Shown: piece by piece, positions 13,669-22,760 of the stretch
How the letters are laid out: each line of letters begins with the position of its first letter
Numbering within the stretch: position 1 is the stretch's first letter
Source: Lachnospiraceae bacterium
Lineage (GTDB): Bacteria; Bacillota; Clostridia; Lachnospirales; Lachnospiraceae
Reading direction: 5' to 3'
DNA: 30,768 bases
Assembly (NCBI GenBank): GCA_900770785.1
Contig: CAAGLJ010000248.1
Span: 1 to 30,768, forward strand
Translations under genes and position numbers: made by a program
The notes under the pieces: generated by a model
The model's input: only the letters and a program-made list of their open reading frames with translations
The model's database searches: none
What the model was told of the DNA's origin: nothing

Positions 13669-15216
13669 TTAATATTTCTTTTCAATCCGATAAAGATTAA
13701 ACCAGTACCTTTCCAGCAGAAAGCTGCCCTCTTCGGTAACGGTAAGACCCAGATTACGCCACTGTTCTACGATTTCCTCTCTGGAATGGAAGCTGCCCAG
13801 AAACCAGACGCTTCCTTCTGTCTGCTCTGCCAGTATATTCTCCAGCCCGGCAGCATCTTTTAACATATGAAAATTTCCATAGATTTCCTGTATCAGCTGT
13901 TCCGGCTCCTGATACAGAAGATAGCTGCTGTTTTCCAGATAATAGCCCACAACAGCCTGGACATGGTTAAAATTAAAGACCAGTATATCCTCCTCTTCAA
14001 TCTGTCTAAGCCCTGCCATCGTATCTGCCATATGCTCCTGCTTATTATTTTCTTCCCAGAAAACACCTCTGACATTGATGCAGCCCACCAAAAAGGTCAG
14101 CAGCCAGGCAGTAATCCACACTGTTCTTTTATCACTTCTATCCAGAAGAAAGGCAAATACAAACCAGAAGCTGCCCAAAAAAGGAATCATATAGCGATAC
14201 ACGAATACCGGGGAAACAAGAATGGATATACCCACCCCCACTAAAATAACGCCTGCGAGCATTCCCCAGCTTAAACAGATTGCTCCTTTCTCTTTTGCAG
14301 ACTCCAGGCCGCTGACGCCCTGCTTTCTCCAAAACAGACCTGCTAAAACCAATGTAGTCAGAATCAGCAGCACCGCCAGCATATAGTTAAGCCAGGGATA
14401 TCCTCCCGAGGGCAGATAGATATATTTAATACAGCCGGCAAAGGATTTCCAGGTAAGGGGAGGAATCCAATAGCTTCCCCTTACCTGAAAAAACTGCCTA
14501 ATCAAAGTTCCCAGCCAGGGCAAATAGGCAAAAACAAAAGCGCTGCCACAAAGCAGCCACTTTTTCATACCGTCCCTGTCTTTTCTGATTATCCAGCCCA
14601 AAAGCAGGTATAAAAAAGCTATTCCCAGACAGGAAAAATAGTGGGTATAGGCTACCAGTATTCCAGAAAAAAACAGGCCCACAAAGGCTGCCGTTTTTTT
14701 AGTGACAGAAGCATCATAGGCAAAAAGAAAAGCCAGTGTGACCAGAAAAAGGGCCAGGGAATACATCCTGATTTCCATTCCATAGGCAGTAAGCTGAGGC
14801 ATAGTATATACACAAAAGATAAATACACCTGCGGTAAAAGGGCCAAACTGCTTTCTCATTTTGGTAGCCGCCAGAATCCACAGCCCTGCCAGGGGAAGTG
14901 TTGATGCCAGTTTCGCCAGAATAACGGTACTCTCTCTGGTCAATGTACCCAAAATCATCCTTCCTGCCTGCACAAAGACTTTTAAATACCAATAATAAAA
15001 AGGGGGATGTACATCCCGGGCGGTAAATCGGGTAATCTCCTTAAAAGAGCCGGAAATCATTTTTGTGGAAAATACTTCATCATACCAGATATCGGGAGAC
15101 AGGCAGAACCGAATCATTTTCCCCAATAAAAACAGGCTGATGAGCAAGAGGAAGAATCCCAGTATATCCTTTATGCCTTTTATTTTCATTTTCTGTCCAA
15201 TTCTACTACACTTCAT
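13669..15216 (-). CDS. GT39-like membrane glycosyltransferase (first of two)
   Basis: A 515-residue polytopic membrane protein related in design to its downstream neighbour. One N-terminal helix is followed by DIWYDEVFST (Asp46-Glu47) and then ARDVHPPFYYWYL (67-79), the conserved His-Pro-Pro motif of GT39-type transferases. About ten further helices and a short outside C-terminal domain follow. The start at 15216 overlaps the end of the DUF951 gene by 11 bases; a second ATG at 15189 is possible, and neither has a strong ribosome binding site. It is likely to glycosylate an envelope component using a polyprenyl-phosphate sugar. Confidence 0.82.
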   Translation of the reverse strand: MKCSRIGQKMKIKGIKDILGFFLLLISLFLLGKMIRFCLSPDIWYDEVFSTKMISGSFKEITRFTARDVHPPFYYWYLKVFVQAGRMILGTLTRESTVILAKLASTLPLAGLWILAATKMRKQFGPFTAGVFIFCVYTMPQLTAYGMEIRMYSLALFLVTLAFLFAYDASVTKKTAAFVGLFFSGILVAYTHYFSCLGIAFLYLLLGWIIRKDRDGMKKWLLCGSAFVFAYLPWLGTLIRQFFQVRGSYWIPPLTWKSFAGCIKYIYLPSGGYPWLNYMLAVLLILTTLVLAGLFWRKQGVSGLESAKEKGAICLSWGMLAGVILVGVGISILVSPVFVYRYMIPFLGSFWFVFAFLLDRSDKRTVWITAWLLTFLVGCINVRGVFWEENNKQEHMADTMAGLRQIEEEDILVFNFNHVQAVVGYYLENSSYLLYQEPEQLIQEIYGNFHMLKDAAGLENILAEQTEGSVWFLGSFHSREEIVEQWRNLGLTVTEEGSFLLERYWFNLYRIEKKY

Positions 15217-15394
15217 GGCTTCGCTTTACCTGTCGGATATTTTTTTCCGCCTGGGGTCTGGCAATCATGATCTGATGTCCACAGCCCTGACATTTCAACC
15301 GAAAATCCGCTCCAATTCTCAAAACCTCCCACTCCCTGCTTCCACAGGGATGCTGCTTTTTCATGGTGATAATATCGCCTACCTGAATATCCAT
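15206..15394 (-). CDS. DUF951 small zinc-ribbon-like protein
   Basis: A 62-residue protein of the DUF951 family. It begins with MDIQVGDIITMKKQHPCG and has LKCQGCG (Cys35, Cys38) plus Cys17, suggesting a small metal-binding fold, followed by a basic tail. GGAAAG lies upstream of the ATG. In other Firmicutes this gene commonly lies close to ychF and rpsF-ssb-rpsR; here the two glycosyltransferase genes sit between it and rpsF. It may act in translation or nucleic-acid binding, but that is unproven. Confidence 0.88.
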   Translation of the reverse strand: MDIQVGDIITMKKQHPCGSREWEVLRIGADFRLKCQGCGHQIMIARPQAEKNIRQVKRSHEV

Positions 15395-15447
15395 ACTTAG
15401 CTTTCCTTTTTTCTTAACCTTTCATGCGAAGAATACCGTTTCTGACG

Positions 15448-16161
15448 CTATAGAGCAGAAAAAATCTCTCCAATACTCCCTGTCACGACCAAATCTGCCA
15501 TAGCATCTTTAGGCGTAGGCGTTTTATTAATCAGAACCAGTTTATTTCCCCTGTAATAATCAATCAGTCCTGCTGCCGGATATACCGCCAGAGAAGTTCC
15601 TCCGATAATCAAAACATCCGCATTGCTGATGCAGTAAATAGCCTCCTGCAAGGTAGCATTATTCAGGCCTTCCTCATACAACACCACATCCGGTTTAATG
15701 CCGCCGCCACACTCACAGACGGGCACACCCGTGGAGCTTTGGATGTATTCTGCATCATAAAATTTGTGACAGCTTTCACAATAATTTCTTAAAACAGAGC
15801 CATGCAGCTCCAATACCTTTTTACTGCCTGCTGCCTGATGAAGTCCATCGATATTTTGAGTAATTACCGCCTTTAACTTCCCCTCCTTTTCCCACTGGGC
15901 CAGCTTTAAGTGAGCTGCATTGGGCTTTGCCGTAAGACAAAGCATTTTATCCCGATAAAAACGATAAAATTCCTCCGTCTTTTTCCGATAAAAGGTGTGG
16001 CTCAAAATGGTTTCCGGGGGATAGTCATATTTCTGATTATACAAACCGTCCACGCTCCGAAAATCCGGAATACCACTTTCAGTGGAAACTCCGGCCCCGC
16101 CAAAGAAAACCAGATTATCGGAGTGGTCAATGATTTCTTTTAACCGTTCAATATTGTTCAT
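15448..16161 (-). CDS. Sirtuin-type NAD-dependent protein deacylase
   Basis: A 237-residue Sir2 family enzyme that removes acyl groups from lysines using NAD. It has the NAD-binding GAGVSTESGIPDFRS (22-36), TQNIDGLH (101-108), the catalytic His120 in ELHGS, and a zinc site Cys128, Cys131, Cys149, Cys151 with a shortened C-x-C second pair. The late NAD-binding GGTSLAVYPAA is present. The usual Ala-Tyr/Arg desuccinylase pair is not evident, so deacetylase activity is the default reading. A GGGGGTG site precedes the ATG. It follows the PAS protein gene by 18 bases, likely one transcript. Confidence 0.95.
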   Translation of the reverse strand: MNNIERLKEIIDHSDNLVFFGGAGVSTESGIPDFRSVDGLYNQKYDYPPETILSHTFYRKKTEEFYRFYRDKMLCLTAKPNAAHLKLAQWEKEGKLKAVITQNIDGLHQAAGSKKVLELHGSVLRNYCESCHKFYDAEYIQSSTGVPVCECGGGIKPDVVLYEEGLNNATLQEAIYCISNADVLIIGGTSLAVYPAAGLIDYYRGNKLVLINKTPTPKDAMADLVVTGSIGEIFSAL

Positions 16162-16179
16162 AAATACACCCCCGTCTTT

Positions 16180-16599
16180 TTATTCCACACTTATCATTCC
16201 GGTCACATCGGTGATCTGTCCGTAGACCCGTAACCTCCCGTCTGCACTAAGAGAGACCGCCAATGTACCTCTGATATACCGGGGTTCTTTGTCCTCCTTC
16301 GTAAGAACACTCACAAAGACACAGGATTCCTGTGTTCTTTTCATCTTTTCCAGCATCATCCCCACCGTTTTTTCCGGCATATCGGAAAGGGCAAGCACCG
16401 GCAGGCTCTGCAGCTTTTCCAGAAAATCCACCTGAGTACAGCCTAAAATCTCAGGGCATTTGTCACTAACGAATATGCAGCCCCATTTTCCTCCATAGTT
16501 TAAGTGAAAAAGCCCTATGGGAATGGGAATCATCTGTGGTATAAGTTTTTTGGCAAGCTGAGTGTCTATCTGATTATTCATATTTTGATTCTTTTCCAT
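16180..16599 (-). CDS. Stand-alone PAS-domain-like protein
   Basis: A 139-residue cytosolic protein that looks like a single PAS fold. The early part IPIGLFHLNYGGKWGCIFVSDKCPEIL resembles the PAS core (ligand pocket and the helix before it). The end RGTLAVSLSADGRLRVYGQITDVTG resembles the PAC strand pair. No output domain is attached. The ATG at 16599 is chosen because GGAG lies seven bases upstream; an ATG two codons earlier sits too close to that site. It is immediately upstream of the sirtuin gene, so it may sense a small molecule or act as a partner for that enzyme. The function is unknown. Confidence 0.65.
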   Translation of the reverse strand: MEKNQNMNNQIDTQLAKKLIPQMIPIPIGLFHLNYGGKWGCIFVSDKCPEILGCTQVDFLEKLQSLPVLALSDMPEKTVGMMLEKMKRTQESCVFVSVLTKEDKEPRYIRGTLAVSLSADGRLRVYGQITDVTGMISVE

Positions 16600-16701
16600 G
16601 ACCATGCTCCTTATTTTTCATCCTTATTTTCTGCCTAAACCAGCAGATAGATACAGGGTAATTTTAATACAAATCCTATCCAAAAGTCCACTCCTTACCG
16701 C

Positions 16702-16747
16702 AAAAAAACAACATGCCTCAGTAAACCTCCTTACTATCTGCATGTTG
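16702..16747 (-). terminator. Terminator of the GH65 sugar operon
   Basis: On the minus strand CAACATGC and GCATGTTG form an 8-bp outer stem enclosing a second inverted repeat (AGTAA with TTACT). The stem is followed by TTTTTTTG. It lies 21 bases after the HAD gene stop at 16768 and insulates the PAS-sirtuin genes from the sugar operon. Confidence 0.85.
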
Positions 16748-16767
16748 CTTTCCCATAACCGTCTTTT

Positions 16768-17643
16768 CTAATATTCACTCTGCTCACGCAGAAAATTCAA
16801 AAATGTCTCTATTCCTCCCCCCAAAACCACGACTCCTTCCGGCCTCTTTCCCGGTACATTGGATACATCGAAAAAATCTCCTTCCTTCGTCTTAGAGGTG
16901 TACATGAAGCTGTCACTTCCATAGATTCCTTCTTCTATGCCTACGTATTCATCTCCCCAGAAGGAACAGTTCTTTGCCTCAAGCGCAGGGATTTTCTGCC
17001 TGATCGTCTGTAAAATAGTATCTACATTGTCACTTTTACTGGAAATCCCCACCTCCAGATACTTGGCGTCACAGGTAGGCACTACTTCTATTCCAAAGCC
17101 GGCCCCTGTTTTTTTGCTTAAGTCTATTAATGCCTGCAAACCTCCTTCAATGCCATGAGCCTTTAAGCCATCTTTCAGCAGCTTTAGCTCATTCTCCTGC
17201 ATAAACAGGTTATCTCCACGATTATTATCTACCATTAAATCAATTTTACAATAGTTGGGTCTGCTGAATACGATATCCGTATCGAAATCATACTTATTTT
17301 TCAATTCCATATGGATTTCAAAGCAGATTCGATGAATTTTCTCCCTCACCTGCTTATCTGGTATACAGTGAGAAAAAACAAAGGGCTTTCCCTCCTTAAA
17401 AGTATAATTATAGGCCCCTCTTCCCAGCCCCAGGTAGAGATTATCCAGCTGCTGATGGGTAAAATAATTTTCAATGGCTCCCCCTGCAATATTTTCATAG
17501 GTGGTTCCGCTGATAATAGCTAATTTTATTCCTTTATCCAATAAAGGCTTCATGGCTTCCACTGCTTCTTCCACCGGAGCCCTCCTGGACATTACCGCCG
17601 TTCCGTCCCAGTCAAAAAATATTGCCTTATATGGTTTGTTCAT
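16768..17643 (-). CDS. HAD-superfamily sugar-phosphatase-like hydrolase
   Basis: A 291-residue HAD phosphatase with the nucleophile motif FFDWDGT (Asp11, Asp13), motif II IISGTTYEN (Ser45-Thr47) and a late acidic motif in FWGDEYVGIEEG. A cap domain of about 140 residues lies in between. It is not the typical beta-phosphoglucomutase that partners GH65 enzymes, being longer and lacking that family's N-terminal pattern. Its start overlaps the end of the GH65 gene by 17 bases, with AGGAG inside that gene, so the two are translationally coupled. It probably dephosphorylates a sugar phosphate made from the phosphorylase product, but a mutase role is not excluded. Confidence 0.82.
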   Translation of the reverse strand: MNKPYKAIFFDWDGTAVMSRRAPVEEAVEAMKPLLDKGIKLAIISGTTYENIAGGAIENYFTHQQLDNLYLGLGRGAYNYTFKEGKPFVFSHCIPDKQVREKIHRICFEIHMELKNKYDFDTDIVFSRPNYCKIDLMVDNNRGDNLFMQENELKLLKDGLKAHGIEGGLQALIDLSKKTGAGFGIEVVPTCDAKYLEVGISSKSDNVDTILQTIRQKIPALEAKNCSFWGDEYVGIEEGIYGSDSFMYTSKTKEGDFFDVSNVPGKRPEGVVVLGGGIETFLNFLREQSEY

Positions 17644-20020
17644 ACCGATCTCCTTTCCTGGCCAGCCGATGACGCTGTCCTCCTGTCACAAACTCTGCGG
17701 GACAATCATTCAGCAGGGTGTACTCTGCCTTTTTCTGATTCGTATGTATTTCCAGCAAACTTCCGCGATAGACAATGCGGAAGGTATATCCCTCCCACGC
17801 CCTGGGAATGGACGGCTTAAACTCCAAATACCCTCTGTTGGTTCTGACTCCGGCAAAGCCAAATACAATGCCCTGCCATGTTCCTGCCATATTGGCAGCA
17901 TGGATGCCGGCGTAGAAGTTATTGTGATAATCATCCAGATCCATTCTCGCCGATTGGGAAAAATAAGTATAGGCCTCCTCTTTTCTGCCGATCTGGGATG
18001 CCAGAATACCGAAAATGCAGGTGGAGAGCGAGGAATGATGAAGCGTTACCTCCTGATAAAAATCATAATTCCTTTTCAATTCCTCCTGGGTAAAATAATT
18101 GCTGTGCAAAAGCATTCCCAGAATGGCATCTGCCTGCTTGGACATTCTCTGGCGAAAAATAAACAGGGGATGATAATTCTCATATAGGAGATGGCGTTTT
18201 TCCAACGGAATTTTTGAATCATCCCATTCCTTGCGCATCATAAATCCATCATCCAGGGGATATACCTTTCGCTTCTCGTCGTAGGGAAAATACATATTAT
18301 CTATGATTTTCTTCCAGCCAAGCGTTTCCTCCTCTGTCAGAGCAAGCCTGTCTTTCAGCTCCCTACAGGCCTTTTCATCCATCTCTTCCAATCGTGTTAA
18401 GGCCCATAGGGCATCTTTTAAATTTTCTCTTGCCATCAGATTGGTATAAAAATTGTTATCCACAATGGCATTGTACTCATCAGGACCGGTTACTGCACAG
18501 ATGCAGTACCGTCCTCCCTTACTCTCAGCAAAGCAGCCTACATCGGCCCATACCCTGGCCGTTTCAATAAGTACCTCAGCTCCCTTTTCCTTCAAATAAT
18601 CATCATCCCCATTGACATCCATATACAGCTTAAAGGCATAGGCAACATCAGCATTAATATGATACTGAGCCGTTCCCAGCGGATAATAGGTAGAGGCCTC
18701 TTCTCCATTGATGGTTCTCCAGGGATATAGGGCACCCTTCTCATGTCCCAGCACTCTGGCCCTTTCCCGCGCCTGGGGAAGCGTGGCATAACGGTAATCC
18801 AACAATGCTCTGGCCAGCTTTCCTTCCGTATAGGCAAAAACCGGAAGTACATACATTTCCGTATCCCAGAAATAATGTCCCTCATAGCCCTCCCCGGAAA
18901 GTCCCTTTGCCCCCATACCGGTTCGTCCGTCTCTGCCTGCCGACTGCATAATATGAAACAGATTAAAACGGATTCCCTGCTGCAGGGCTGTATCTCCTTC
19001 AATCTGAATATCCGCCTTCTCCCAAAAGCTGCCTACCAGGAGCTTCTGCTTCTGCAAAAGAGTCTCAACCGTCTGTGCAGCTGCCTCTTCCAATACCTTC
19101 TGTAAAAATCCTGCCATCTCTTCCTTTTCCATATCCAGACAGGAGGTATAGGCAAGATATTTGGTCAAAGAAACGGTTTCTCCCTCCTTCAAATCCACAG
19201 AATAGCTGAGAGAAGCCTGCTTTTCATCCGGGTTTTTGTCTGCGTTCTTTTGCAGCCCTTTTTCTTCTTTTAAGCTGCCCTCTTTCGTATATACCTGTAT
19301 CTCATGCAGCCCCATACAGCCCATAGTAAGCTTGGAGTTTAAGGTGGTTCCCTCGTAGTAAAATCTTCCTTCCCGACAGTCTGCCTCCAGCCTGTCGCAA
19401 TGAAGATGCTCTCCAAAGGGGCCGTAATCCACAAGAGGATTGGTGGTTCGGGTATGGTTTTCCACCTTTCCCTCCAGTACAGAGATAAGCTCTGCCTTTC
19501 CGGTGAAATTCAAAGGGGTAACCTCCAAAGTCTGAACCATCAGATTCTTACAGGCAAAGGAGCAGAACCGTCTGCTTTTTATCCCGACCGCTTTCCCTTG
19601 AGGGGAACGCCATACCACCTTTCTGGTAATGTATCCCTCCTTCATATTCAGCTTTCGATCATAGCTGATTATTTCACCGCTAAACAGGTCGAAGCTCTCC
19701 CTTGTTCCTTTTTCATCCTCCAGAACCACTCTGGTGGTTTTCATATTGGGAAGATTCAGCAGCGACTGGCTGGTCACGGGAAAACCAAAGTTCCATTCGC
19801 CATAGCGGATATGTTCACTTTCATAAAAGCCGTTAATAAAATTTCCTTCCAGTCCTTCCTCCTCCGTAAAGGAATAGCCTTCATCGAAGGTTCCTCTGGT
19901 TCCCAGATAGCCATTGGACAGGGCAAAGGTGGTCTCATTTCGATAATTGGTTTCTTTTTTAAATTCCTGTTCTGTAATGGTCCAGGGCTCTATGGGATAT
20001 ATTGGTTTTTTTAATTCCAT
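17627..20020 (-). CDS. GH65 glycoside phosphorylase (kojibiose/maltose phosphorylase-like)
   Basis: A 797-residue glycoside hydrolase family 65 enzyme. These cytosolic dimers split alpha-glucosides with phosphate, giving beta-glucose-1-phosphate. The conserved barrel motifs are present: HYFWDTEMY (near Asp386), YPWRTINGEE, QYHINADVAYA and VTGPDEYNAIVDNN, in which Glu515 is the predicted general acid. The N-terminal beta-sandwich starts with ETTFALSNGYLGTRG. The ATG at 20020 has GGAGG six bases upstream; a start two codons earlier would overlap that site. The linkage (kojibiose, nigerose, maltose or trehalose) cannot be read safely. It is coupled to the HAD gene and lies downstream of a PIG-L gene and a sugar ABC transporter. 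Confidence 0.93.
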   Translation of the reverse strand: MELKKPIYPIEPWTITEQEFKKETNYRNETTFALSNGYLGTRGTFDEGYSFTEEEGLEGNFINGFYESEHIRYGEWNFGFPVTSQSLLNLPNMKTTRVVLEDEKGTRESFDLFSGEIISYDRKLNMKEGYITRKVVWRSPQGKAVGIKSRRFCSFACKNLMVQTLEVTPLNFTGKAELISVLEGKVENHTRTTNPLVDYGPFGEHLHCDRLEADCREGRFYYEGTTLNSKLTMGCMGLHEIQVYTKEGSLKEEKGLQKNADKNPDEKQASLSYSVDLKEGETVSLTKYLAYTSCLDMEKEEMAGFLQKVLEEAAAQTVETLLQKQKLLVGSFWEKADIQIEGDTALQQGIRFNLFHIMQSAGRDGRTGMGAKGLSGEGYEGHYFWDTEMYVLPVFAYTEGKLARALLDYRYATLPQARERARVLGHEKGALYPWRTINGEEASTYYPLGTAQYHINADVAYAFKLYMDVNGDDDYLKEKGAEVLIETARVWADVGCFAESKGGRYCICAVTGPDEYNAIVDNNFYTNLMARENLKDALWALTRLEEMDEKACRELKDRLALTEEETLGWKKIIDNMYFPYDEKRKVYPLDDGFMMRKEWDDSKIPLEKRHLLYENYHPLFIFRQRMSKQADAILGMLLHSNYFTQEELKRNYDFYQEVTLHHSSLSTCIFGILASQIGRKEEAYTYFSQSARMDLDDYHNNFYAGIHAANMAGTWQGIVFGFAGVRTNRGYLEFKPSIPRAWEGYTFRIVYRGSLLEIHTNQKKAEYTLLNDCPAEFVTGGQRHRLARKGDRYEQTI

Positions 20021-20032
20021 CGTCATCCTCCA

Positions 20033-20890
20033 TTAATACTTTATTTCCCAGAAAATTTCCTCTGCCTTGATAAAGGAATACAGATATTCCACCGCATCCT
20101 CCTTCAGTGCATTCTTATGCCTGCTTAATGCTATCGCTTTTTTATTGATGGAAAAATCGACAGACAGCATACACTCTGGAACACGGAAAGCTACTCTCTC
20201 CTCCCATTTCAGAGTTCCCTCATTAAAATGTAAAGGACAGGTATAGGACTTAAGCTCTTCTCCTTTCCCCTGAAGTTTTTCCATCCTCTGGGGCCAGTTT
20301 TCATCCCCTGCCCTGGAGTGTACTACTGTACTGTAAAGAACAGGCCTGATTCCCTCTTTTGCTTTTTCTTCAAGAATCTCCTTTACGAACCAAAACAGGC
20401 CTCTGTGGTCTCCATGTATATCCTCTGCTGAGGTGGTAAATATGGTATCCGGGGCAGCTTCGCCAATAATTTCACACAAATCCCTTTTAAAATTCCTTCT
20501 TGTATAAGGTGCCGGCTTTCCATACTTTACGGAGTGAAAATCCGGTTTCGAGCAAAGAGCATAGGTTTCATCAGAACAATGTCCGGGATGGATTTTTGTT
20601 TCATCCTTCTCCATAAACAGACCATACAGAAAACTTTCTGCCAGCTCCATTCCGGTATCTGCATAGCCCATGAAAATTACGCTTTCTTCTGACAGTCCCA
20701 ATACCTTCAGACCCTCCAGCGTCTCCCACAAGCGGACACTTCCACTGTTCTTATCCTTTCCTTCGTAGTCCCCATTGGTAGCCATGACTACCGTTACCCT
20801 CTTCTTCTCTCGTACCGCCCGTTCGATAATCCCTGCTGCCATTAAGATTTCATCATCTTCATGAGGCACAATAATCATGATATTATTCAT
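20033..20890 (-). CDS. PIG-L/LmbE-type deacetylase
   Basis: A 285-residue zinc-dependent deacetylase-like protein of the PIG-L family, whose members remove acetyl groups from N-acetylglucosaminyl conjugates. The metal and catalytic motif PHEDDE (9-14) and the later HGDH (159-162) supply the expected ligands. The ATG at 20890 is chosen because homology begins there and AAGGAAAA lies upstream; the longer frame to 20947 overlaps the end of the permease gene. It lies 22 bases after the permease and 12 before the GH65 gene, so it is part of the same operon. Its presence suggests that the imported sugar is acetylated or that a conjugate must be trimmed before phosphorolysis. Confidence 0.9.
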   Translation of the reverse strand: MNNIMIIVPHEDDEILMAAGIIERAVREKKRVTVVMATNGDYEGKDKNSGSVRLWETLEGLKVLGLSEESVIFMGYADTGMELAESFLYGLFMEKDETKIHPGHCSDETYALCSKPDFHSVKYGKPAPYTRRNFKRDLCEIIGEAAPDTIFTTSAEDIHGDHRGLFWFVKEILEEKAKEGIRPVLYSTVVHSRAGDENWPQRMEKLQGKGEELKSYTCPLHFNEGTLKWEERVAFRVPECMLSVDFSINKKAIALSRHKNALKEDAVEYLYSFIKAEEIFWEIKY

Positions 20891-20912
20891 TATCTTCGTT
20901 TTCCTTCCCCTT

Positions 20913-21770
20913 CTATCCTTTAACCGCTCCTGCTGCCACACCGGCAATAATGTACTTCTGCATAAAGATGTAGAAAAGCATCAATGGAGCCACTCCCAGC
21001 ATCAGCATAGGGAAGAGTGCTGTCCAGTCTGTAGAAAACTGACCGATATTTCTGGAAACCTCCTGCAGAATGACGGAATTTGCCCTGCCCTGAATAAATA
21101 ACAGAGGTGTCATAAACTCATTCCAGACATTCAGGGTAACAATAATCACCACCGTAGCAATAACCGGCTTCAGCAAAGGCAGAACAATGACGAAGAATCT
21201 TTGTATAACAGAACAGCCGTCGATCTCTGCCGCCTCCTCCAGCTCCCTGGGTACAGAGGATTCAATAAATTCCTTAAACAGAAAGATACCCTGAGGGATA
21301 TTGATGGCCACATCCACCAGAATTACTGCCCAGACCGTATTCATCAGTCCCACACTTTTTACGATTTTAAATAAACTTACGATATTCATTTGAAAGGGAA
21401 CCATCAGCCCCGCTAAAAATAACAGAAAAAACCGGTTTCCCCATTTGGTTTTGCTTCTGGCCAGTGCATAGCCTGCCAGAGACGTAATCAATACGATTAT
21501 TCCCACTGCCAGTACCGTAATCTGTACTGTATTAAACAAGGCTCTGGGGTATTCCATCTTGTTCCATGCTTCAATATAGTTTCCTACCTTCCACACCTTC
21601 GGCAAAGCCAGGGGACTTTGAGTGGCCTCCTGGGGACTTTTGAGCGTCGTCACGATCAGGTAATAAACAGGAATAAACCAGATGACAGCAAGAGCAATCA
21701 TCACTATTTCCGTTATCCACAGCTTCCTCTGCTCTTTTTTACTTACTTCTCTAAGCTTTCTTTTTTTCAT
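20913..21770 (-). CDS. Sugar ABC transporter permease, MalG type
   Basis: A 285-residue inner-membrane permease of the MalG (carbohydrate uptake CUT1) type. It starts with a basic stretch and one helix (MIALAVIWFIPVYYLIVTTLK), with the typical 'KSPQEA' loop, then five more helices. The cytoplasmic EAA loop, EAAEIDGCSVIQRFFVIVLPLLKP, contacts the ATPase. The ATG at 21770 has GAGG six bases upstream; an earlier ATG at 21827 lacks a site. No ATPase gene is in the operon, so a shared MsmX-type ATPase elsewhere probably energises it. Confidence 0.93.
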   Translation of the reverse strand: MKKRKLREVSKKEQRKLWITEIVMIALAVIWFIPVYYLIVTTLKSPQEATQSPLALPKVWKVGNYIEAWNKMEYPRALFNTVQITVLAVGIIVLITSLAGYALARSKTKWGNRFFLLFLAGLMVPFQMNIVSLFKIVKSVGLMNTVWAVILVDVAINIPQGIFLFKEFIESSVPRELEEAAEIDGCSVIQRFFVIVLPLLKPVIATVVIIVTLNVWNEFMTPLLFIQGRANSVILQEVSRNIGQFSTDWTALFPMLMLGVAPLMLFYIFMQKYIIAGVAAGAVKG

Positions 21771-21805
21771 GTTTTCCTCACCTTCCGCTGCCTTAACAGT
21801 ATTTT

Positions 21806-22711
21806 CTAGCTGATTGCTTCGCTCCATTTGGACATCAGTTTATTGGTAAAGCCACTGATAATCAGTACAATAATGAAGAAGCATACGCCAAAGGCGGAGC
21901 CTACTGCATAGAAGCCATCCGAAATTCCTTTATCCATCATTACCGTCATTACCGTTTCCGTAGCATTTCCGGGACCTCCCGAGGTCATGGAATAAATTGC
22001 GTCAAAGGCCTTCATTCCGCCAATCAGACCGGTCACTACGATAATTTTTACGGAAGGACACATAAGTGGCAAAGTAATCCGAAAAAAACGCTGTCTGCCG
22101 TCTGCCCCATCTATGGCTGCCGCCTCATACAGTTCTGGAGAAATCCCCTGCAGATTGGCAAGAAAAATAACCATGGCCCATCCGGTCCACTGCCAGATTT
22201 GTGTAAAAATAACCGAATATAAGGCCCTGTCGGCAGTAAAAAAGTTAATGGTTTTAAAGCCCAGCTGATGCAGCAGATTATTAATCAGCCCATAATCAGA
22301 GGAAGAAAGAATAAAGTTCCATAAATAGCCGATAATTAAAGAGCTGAACACTGCGGGAAAAAAGTAAACTGCCCTGAGCAGATTTCTTGTTTTCAGCTTT
22401 TTATTCAAAATGGCTGCCAGAGGCAGACCCAGAATTACCTGAAATCCGGTTAATACAATGGCATAAATCAATGAATTTTTAATGGCAATTTTCATCAAAG
22501 GTGTTTGCAGCACCGTAAGATAATTTTTAAATGCTACAAAATTAAGGTCTTTAATTTTTATATCCGAATAATCCGTAAAGCTGTAAATAAAGGTAAAGAA
22601 AAAGGGTAAAATACTAAAGGTAAGGTAAATAATCAATGCAGGTAAAATAAACAGGATAAAATAATGGCCCAGAGACCCACATTCTCTTTTTTTCTTTATT
22701 TTCGTCATCAT
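21806..22711 (-). CDS. Sugar ABC transporter permease, MalF type
   Basis: A 301-residue permease of the MalF/CUT1 type, partner of the next gene's product. It has an N-terminal helix (FILFILPALIIYLTFSILPF), about five further helices, and the EAA loop YEAAAIDGADGRQRFFRITLPLMCP. The C-terminus (SGGPGNATETVMT... INKLMSKW-like) fits the family. AAGGAGG lies five bases before the first of two adjacent ATGs. It follows the binding protein gene after a hairpin that probably lowers its expression relative to the binding protein. Confidence 0.93.
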   Translation of the reverse strand: MMTKIKKKRECGSLGHYFILFILPALIIYLTFSILPFFFTFIYSFTDYSDIKIKDLNFVAFKNYLTVLQTPLMKIAIKNSLIYAIVLTGFQVILGLPLAAILNKKLKTRNLLRAVYFFPAVFSSLIIGYLWNFILSSSDYGLINNLLHQLGFKTINFFTADRALYSVIFTQIWQWTGWAMVIFLANLQGISPELYEAAAIDGADGRQRFFRITLPLMCPSVKIIVVTGLIGGMKAFDAIYSMTSGGPGNATETVMTVMMDKGISDGFYAVGSAFGVCFFIIVLIISGFTNKLMSKWSEAIS

Positions 22712-22760
22712 TGAAGCCTCCTTTCCCTACGAGTAAAGGTATAATTTTCTCAAAAAAGGC

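Noticed and set aside
17501..18187. 228-residue plus-strand frame across the HAD/GH65 junction
   Set aside because: It is antisense to two conserved genes that fully account for the DNA.
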